A program made the position numbers and the translations under genes. From the NCBI GenBank assembly GCA_037074765.1, contig JBAMDO010000417.1, positions 1 through 27,946 of the forward strand: a stretch of DNA of 27,946 bases, read 5' to 3'. This DNA comes from Mansonella perstans (lineage: Eukaryota; Nematoda; Chromadorea; Rhabditida; Onchocercidae). The notes beneath the pieces are model-generated. The model had not been told where the DNA came from and made no database searches. It saw only the letters and a program-made list of their open reading frames with translations. This document shows, piece by piece, positions 23,271-27,946 of this stretch; position 1 is the first letter of the stretch, and the number at the start of each line of letters is the position of its first letter.

Positions 23271-24217
23271 TTTATGATTCTTCTGGTTTTGTTCCAAAAA
23301 CTTCTCAAAAATGACACTATTATTAATACTTTAAAATTATGCTTGTCCTATCAAAATTTATGAGTATGACATTTAACTTAAATAGCTAAAGATTTAGCAA
23401 TAGATTAAATAGTCAAAGATTTCTCGGGTTAAATAATCGCAAGAAGAGTATTTTCTGCAGATAACATAACGGAAGCAGAATTGTTCCGCCACTTCTGGAG
23501 CATTTTGTTACTTCTGACATTTATTTTCCGTTCCCGATGTGTTCATATCATGTTGTTTCGTTTGAAATAGCACAGCAATATAACCCTTTTTCATTTGTTG
23601 ATATCTACAGCATATGCTGAGGAGAACGACTAGACTTGAGTTGTTTTTTCTTTTTTCATAATGAACTCTCTTATTTACTTATTCTTTAACGCTCCGAAAT
23701 ATCCTATTTCATCGGATTGCAATCAGTTTGAATAAAAGCATTTGGAATTTGGGAAAGACAAAATTTTTGGGAGCAAATTTAAAATATTAGTGTGAAAGAT
23801 GGAGAATTACAGTATGTAAAAAAATGGAGAATTACAGTATGCATTTAGAGGAAATAGAAGTATTTTACATACCACATTGGTAGTGGTCAGAAATGCACAA
23901 TAATTAGTGACGCAAACTGATCAGTGACCCTAAAGTAGAGATCCTCATTCCATAATCAATATTCCTCACAGCAACGATTATCTTTGTAGATGAGCCAAAG
24001 AGAGTGGAAACATACTACATACTACCTACATACTACTATTTTGTTGTCAAAGTAGAAAGGATAGCTTCAGGATTCTTTACATTCGGAAAATCGATCAAGT
24101 AACTCTTAATTATCATCAGATGAAATTTGGTCGATGAAGTGAAGTAAGCAAGAAATGAAAGAATTAAAAAGTTTAGGAATTCAATTAGTGAAAGGATCAC
24201 GAGGATCTTCTGCATTT
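23271..24217. other. Intergenic, nothing recognised
   Basis: AT-rich DNA with stops in all frames. Short local duplications occur, such as ATGGAGAATTACAGTATG twice near 23799-23840 and a CATACTAC run near 24010-24037. Confidence 0.45.
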
Positions 24218-24503
24218 TCGTAATTGAACTGAAAATTTATTTGAATTATTTGCTTTAATTTTAGAATTTCGTCAAACGCAGCACGCAAACACTCGAAGAA
24301 AGCCAAATTTTTGAAATCAAATGGAAAATGAGAAGTGAGGAAAAGAAATGGCAACACGTAAAAAATAGTGAGTAATAATGAAGGATAGAGATTGAGGCCA
24401 GGAATGAGGTCAGTTGGATTTAGTAATAGGAGTGGTCAACGATTGCTTGTTGATATATTTGACAATGATAGTCTTTTTTGTAATAGTGAGAAAAGCAGAG
24501 GAG
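24218..24503. repeat. Direct repeat, copy 2 (~286 bp)
   Basis: A diverged copy of 22181-22468 in the same orientation, 2.04 kb downstream. The palindrome is degraded here (TTGTTGAT in place of TCGTTGAC). Weak similarity to copy 1 appears to continue to about 24720. Confidence 0.8.
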
Positions 24504-26660
24504 CAAAGAAGCGAAGAAGTAAGAAGTACATCAAAATATTTTTTTAAGAAATTAGAAAGAAAGTTAGCAAAAAGATAAAAGGGTCAGTTCAATAATTACC
24601 TCTTAAATAAGGTCTGTGTTTGCCAATTATTTTAATCTTCTGTCTTTTTAACATCATTCACACATTTCCTCATTCCACTTATTACTTTATCGCTCTCTTC
24701 AACAGAATTCAAATATGAACAGTGTATGATAGAAAATAATATATAACTTTTGACCTAAGCACAATTTGTCTTATTGCTGTTGATCATTCGTTTTAAATAG
24801 ATGTTTGTACTACTTTTTTATTAAAGGGTTGGCTTTAAATTTGAACTGTTTTTAAAGCTTTCTGTATATTTCGATGAATAGTTTAAAAAAAAAAAATTAG
24901 CACATTTATCCCGTAAGTCAAATAAATATAGCAATTAATTACGCAATGTATTAATCCCTGGAAGATTTTTTAACCGTTTCCTTCAAGTTTTATTGATTCA
25001 GAATTATTGAAATTAACGAGCAAAATTTTCTATTAATTAATACTAATTGATTTTTAGCAATAAAATAAAATTAGTTTACAAATTCTTAGTATGTTTTTTT
25101 GATATGTTATTACTTGCAAATTTAAAATAATCTCTAAAAAAATAAGGCTATAAAAATGCAGTAATATACTATGCCGAGATATATATTTATATCGTAATCA
25201 TTGAATAATGCCACTCTTGCTGGACTACTCGATTTCATGGCTGATTATTCCATCTTTAATCAATCAGACAAATTTGAACTGTTAGATTTAATTAATTTGA
25301 CGTATTCCTGAGTTTAGTTTTATTTACGAGTTTTACCTCTTCACATTTCATTGATAATCTTCTTTTCACAAGGCAATAACTGTGGTGAATAAAGGAAAAC
25401 TTTTCAACAATAAAATCCAGAGTGATGAACAAAAGATGTAACTTCTCGTCGATTAGAACTAATTTCAAGTTTTTAAAATAATCATTCAAGCAATTTTGTT
25501 TTCAGTATGATAGAAATTCTCATGCTAGATAAAAATGTATGAAAAATGAAATAGGCTTAGAGTTTGTTGAAAGTTATTATCCGTCGAAAATTGCTCAATG
25601 TTCATCACAAAAAATAATTTGAAGACTTTAAGAATGTCGAAATCGTTTCGAAACGTAGCAACAAAACCGAGAAATAGCCAAATTAAAATACACCTTTTAC
25701 ACCTGAATGACCAATGTTAACATATTTTTCAATGTTATAAATCCATCTCATTCACGTCTGCCTCAAAAACAAAAACAAGAATTTATTATTTCAACAAGCA
25801 GTATCAATGTAAATTAGCAATACAATACAAAGTGATACGATATGCAACAGCTAATTGGAAGCCAGAATTTCTAGTTAAATCCGTTATTATTTATGTGAAG
25901 ATGATGTTCCTGCAAGAATGTATGCAGTCAGAAGTGCAGCAAATTACTTAAAAAATGAAAACTGTGAGAACTAAGTCCGCAAAACTTTTTCTTTAATTAT
26001 GCCTCACTTTTCGCATTCACTTCTCAATAAATTATAATTCAAAAGGATAGGAAGATTCTGTAAGCTAATCTTTGCTTAAGATTATATATTTTTCTCCGAA
26101 AAAGAAAAACCATAGCTGACCCAAACAATTTTCCGATCAAAGTTGAAATTTATCCTACTTTGGAGGATCCTCATTACCGGAGAAAATGTAGGAAAATAAC
26201 TAGTTATTTAATTTATGCCAAATCATTTAAAACTTGGTTCGATAAAAATCCAAGGTTTGACCGAATATTTTCACAGCGGAAAATGCAGTGTAATGCTTAA
26301 TTCCGATATTCTACATTTGATCAGCCGCTTTTATAAGTATAGAAAGTATATATGAATGATAATTTACTCATTAAAATAATTTACGATCTGTTTTTAATTG
26401 TTTAAACTTTTAATCTTTTTTGAAGAAAAAATTTTGAATAGAGTAGCGTCTACAGTACTTATAAACCAATTAAAATTAAAATGCTGATTTTAATAACCTT
26501 TTTTGCGCATCATAAATTTTTTTCCCAATCCATTGTTTTCTTTTGTAGTTTTTTAATTTTTTTCAGAATGGTTATGAATTTTTTGCTGCTTGTCATTTGA
26601 TTGAGGTTTCTTCGGCTTCAAATTACTGTAACGAATTTAACAATAGCGGCGCCGATTGTT
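24504..26660. other. Intergenic, no gene supported
   Basis: AT-rich with dense stops on both strands. One plus-strand stretch near 25885-25972 reads YLCEDDVPARMYAVRSAANY before stops, which looks slightly protein-like but is unrecognised and isolated. Confidence 0.4.
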
Positions 26661-26666
26661 AAACAG

Positions 26667-26797
26667 TGGCTGAGAAATTGCGATGTCCATTCGTTACATC
26701 AACATCAAACAAATATCGCTTAAAAGTACGATCAAATAAACAAGATAAAATTGATATTGATGATGCGACAAATGAAAAACATGATGATAAATTATGA
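26667..26797 (+). CDS. Possible last exon of an unrecognised plus-strand gene
   Basis: After an acceptor-like AAACAG, an open frame of 43 codons entered in phase 1 includes EKLRCPFVTSTSNKYRLKV and DKIDIDDATNEKHDDKL. It ends in TGA at 26795-26797. The composition is more protein-like than the surroundings. It would converge on the minus-strand gene ending at 27186. I found no upstream exon, so it may be a remnant or chance. Confidence 0.22.
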
Positions 26798-26889
26798 TTT
26801 TTCTTTTCAATCCTTCTTTCTTGTAGTAATTTTATAAATTTCCTTGTCAGTTTTTTGATTGTATCACTATTATCAACACTTGTCATTAC

Positions 26890-26921
26890 TGTTGTTATTA
26901 TCACTATTGTCATTGTTATTA

Positions 26922-26983
<62 letters not shown>

Positions 26984-27000
26984 GTTATTATTAGTATTAT
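26890..27000. repeat. (ATT)n microsatellite
   Basis: An almost pure ATT trinucleotide run at about 26927-26982, flanked by imperfect GTTATT and ATTGTC units. It explains the poly-Ile open frames on both strands here, which are not genes. Confidence 0.95.
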
Positions 27001-27028
27001 TTTTGATATTAGTATTTTTATCAATCTA

Positions 27029-27034
27029 TTTATT
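27029..27034 (-). promoter_or_regulatory. Candidate polyadenylation signal for the APMAP-like gene
   Basis: TTTATT on the plus strand gives AATAAA on the minus strand, about 150 bp beyond the stop codon at 27186. It is only a candidate in AT-rich DNA. Confidence 0.35.
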
Positions 27035-27185
27035 TTGAATTCTAAATCCAAACAATTTATAGAGTTGTAATTGAAAATTTCAGTAGCATGATATACCAAA
27101 ACACGAAACAGAGAAACAAATGTTTCAAATAATTCAATGACTTTAAATAAGAGTGGATTTCTTTTTCTTTTCAAGAAAAAGCATG

Positions 27186-27568
27186 TCACAATGACGTTGA
27201 TGGTTTGAATCTGGCCAAGAACATGTTATTATCAGCACCAAGCAAGACAGTACCATCGTCAAGTTCTATTGCCTGTGATAAAAATAAATTGCATTTTATA
27301 TCATGTTTTTTTTGCCACAAAAATCATTGATAAATCATTAGTTATGCGAAATGGAATGGGAAATACAAAAATTTTGAATGCAATAAATGATTATAATTAA
27401 TGAGTAAATTAACCAAGTAGTGAAAAATTTGCTACCTGAGAAATTGAACTTATAATTAAACCACTAGGATCATGGAAAGTTCGCGTTATGGTACCGTTAA
27501 TTGGGTCGATAAGCAATAACAAACCATATTTGGGTAAGAAATAATCAAGAATTGACATAAGCGTATGA
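27186..27568 (-). CDS. 3' end of an APMAP/strictosidine-synthase-like protein gene (partial)
   Basis: Two minus-strand exons: 27568-27436, ending in a GTAGCA donor, and 27272-27186, ending in TGA, joined in phase 0. The first gives KYGLLLLIDPINGTI and then HDPSGLIISSISQ. The second gives AIELDDGTVLLGADNNMFLA, then RF and a short tail. This is the C-terminal pattern I know from APMAP-type proteins (YGLV..LD..G.I...HDP.G, then a final LYLGS...FLARF blade). They are six-bladed beta-propellers of the strictosidine synthase/paraoxonase-like group, membrane-anchored in animals. The 5' exons must lie beyond the window. The upper exon limit assumes the acceptor AG at 27570-27569. The catalytic function in nematodes is unknown. 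Confidence 0.72.
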
Positions 27569-27570
27569 CT

Positions 27571-27946
27571 TGTTAATATACAAGTGATTCCATTGAAATT
27601 ACAAACGAGGTAAATTGCATGTGTTTGCAACCTACTATAACGCAATCTGCAGAAAAACTACCAAATTCAATCTTTTTAATCTTTTCTTATTCAGTCGTTC
27701 AGATTGTTCTATCAGTTCACTATTAGCTGATCGACTTTTTAGCGACTTTTCTTTTCGAATTTTGCAAATTTTTCAAGTAAAATTGAACACTTCAAACTAT
27801 TTTAGTTTATTGGAAATTGGAAATTGAATGTGTGCACAGTCCCTCTTAACCCGCCTTCTCTCTCTTCCCTCGCTTTGTGCAAAAATACGACCATCGCTAC
27901 CAAGGATCAATTGTGAATGGAGGCTCTATGTTCAACCCGCCATTGA
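27571..27946 (+). repeat. Inverted repeat arm 2 (376 bp, truncated by the window end)
   Basis: Nearly identical to the reverse complement of 22895-23270. It starts within a few bases of the presumed splice acceptor of the APMAP-like exon and so lies in that gene's intron. Similarity continues to the last base of the window. Confidence 0.92.

Noticed and set aside
26659..27189. 176-codon minus-strand frame with a long poly-Ile run
   Set aside because: Produced by the (ATT)n microsatellite, which has no stops in these frames.
1..27946. CRISPR arrays, rRNA, tRNA and spliced-leader genes
   Set aside because: I looked for regularly spaced repeats, the tRNA T-loop consensus and the nematode SL1 sequence and saw none. 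A tRNAscan-SE or Infernal run would be needed to exclude small RNA genes.

Overview
The window reads as nuclear DNA of a nematode, most likely a filarial one. It is very AT-rich, its genes are split into many short exons by AT-rich GT-AG introns ending in T-rich acceptors, and one block is a decayed bacterial gene that I recognise as Wolbachia-type gatA. Wolbachia-derived nuclear inserts are well known in filarial nematodes. The species cannot be named from the sequence, and family calls are from memory because no search was run.

Left third (807-11477, + strand): one 19-exon gene whose exon phases all agree, encoding a ~980-residue PDZ plus C-terminal LIM protein of the LMO7/LIMCH1 type. The PDZ is built from two exons (5170-5340, 5744-5882). 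The LIM finger is split by an intron with a GC donor. From 11478 to about 13040 I see only AT-rich spacer with a MITE-like inverted-repeat element and an oligo-A tract.

Centre (about 13040-16240): a block of decayed coding sequence. Its certain part is a near full-length, frameshifted gatA pseudogene (14528-15919, +), running from start codon to stop codon. Coding-like remnants lie on either side: a minus-strand series ending about 90 bp upstream, and a short plus-strand reading frame starting 47 bp downstream. This spacing resembles a piece of bacterial chromosome moved in one event.

Right-centre (17673-21836, - strand): a nine-exon gene (21836-18888, 489 residues) with a FAR1/ZSWIM3-like zinc-binding domain. 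Below its stop codon lies an oxysterol-binding-protein (OSBP) pseudogene fragment, then a second, broken copy of the last two exons of the nine-exon gene. The order along the chromosome is broken 3'-end copy, OSBP fragment, intact 3' end.

Right end (22181-27946): mostly intergenic. It holds a ~290-bp direct repeat pair, a near-identical 376-bp inverted repeat pair 4.3 kb apart, an (ATT)n microsatellite, and the last two exons of a minus-strand gene resembling APMAP/strictosidine-synthase-like proteins, whose 5' part lies beyond the window. The genes show no obvious functional link to one another. The notable content is genome dynamics: bacterial transfer, partial duplication and repeats.
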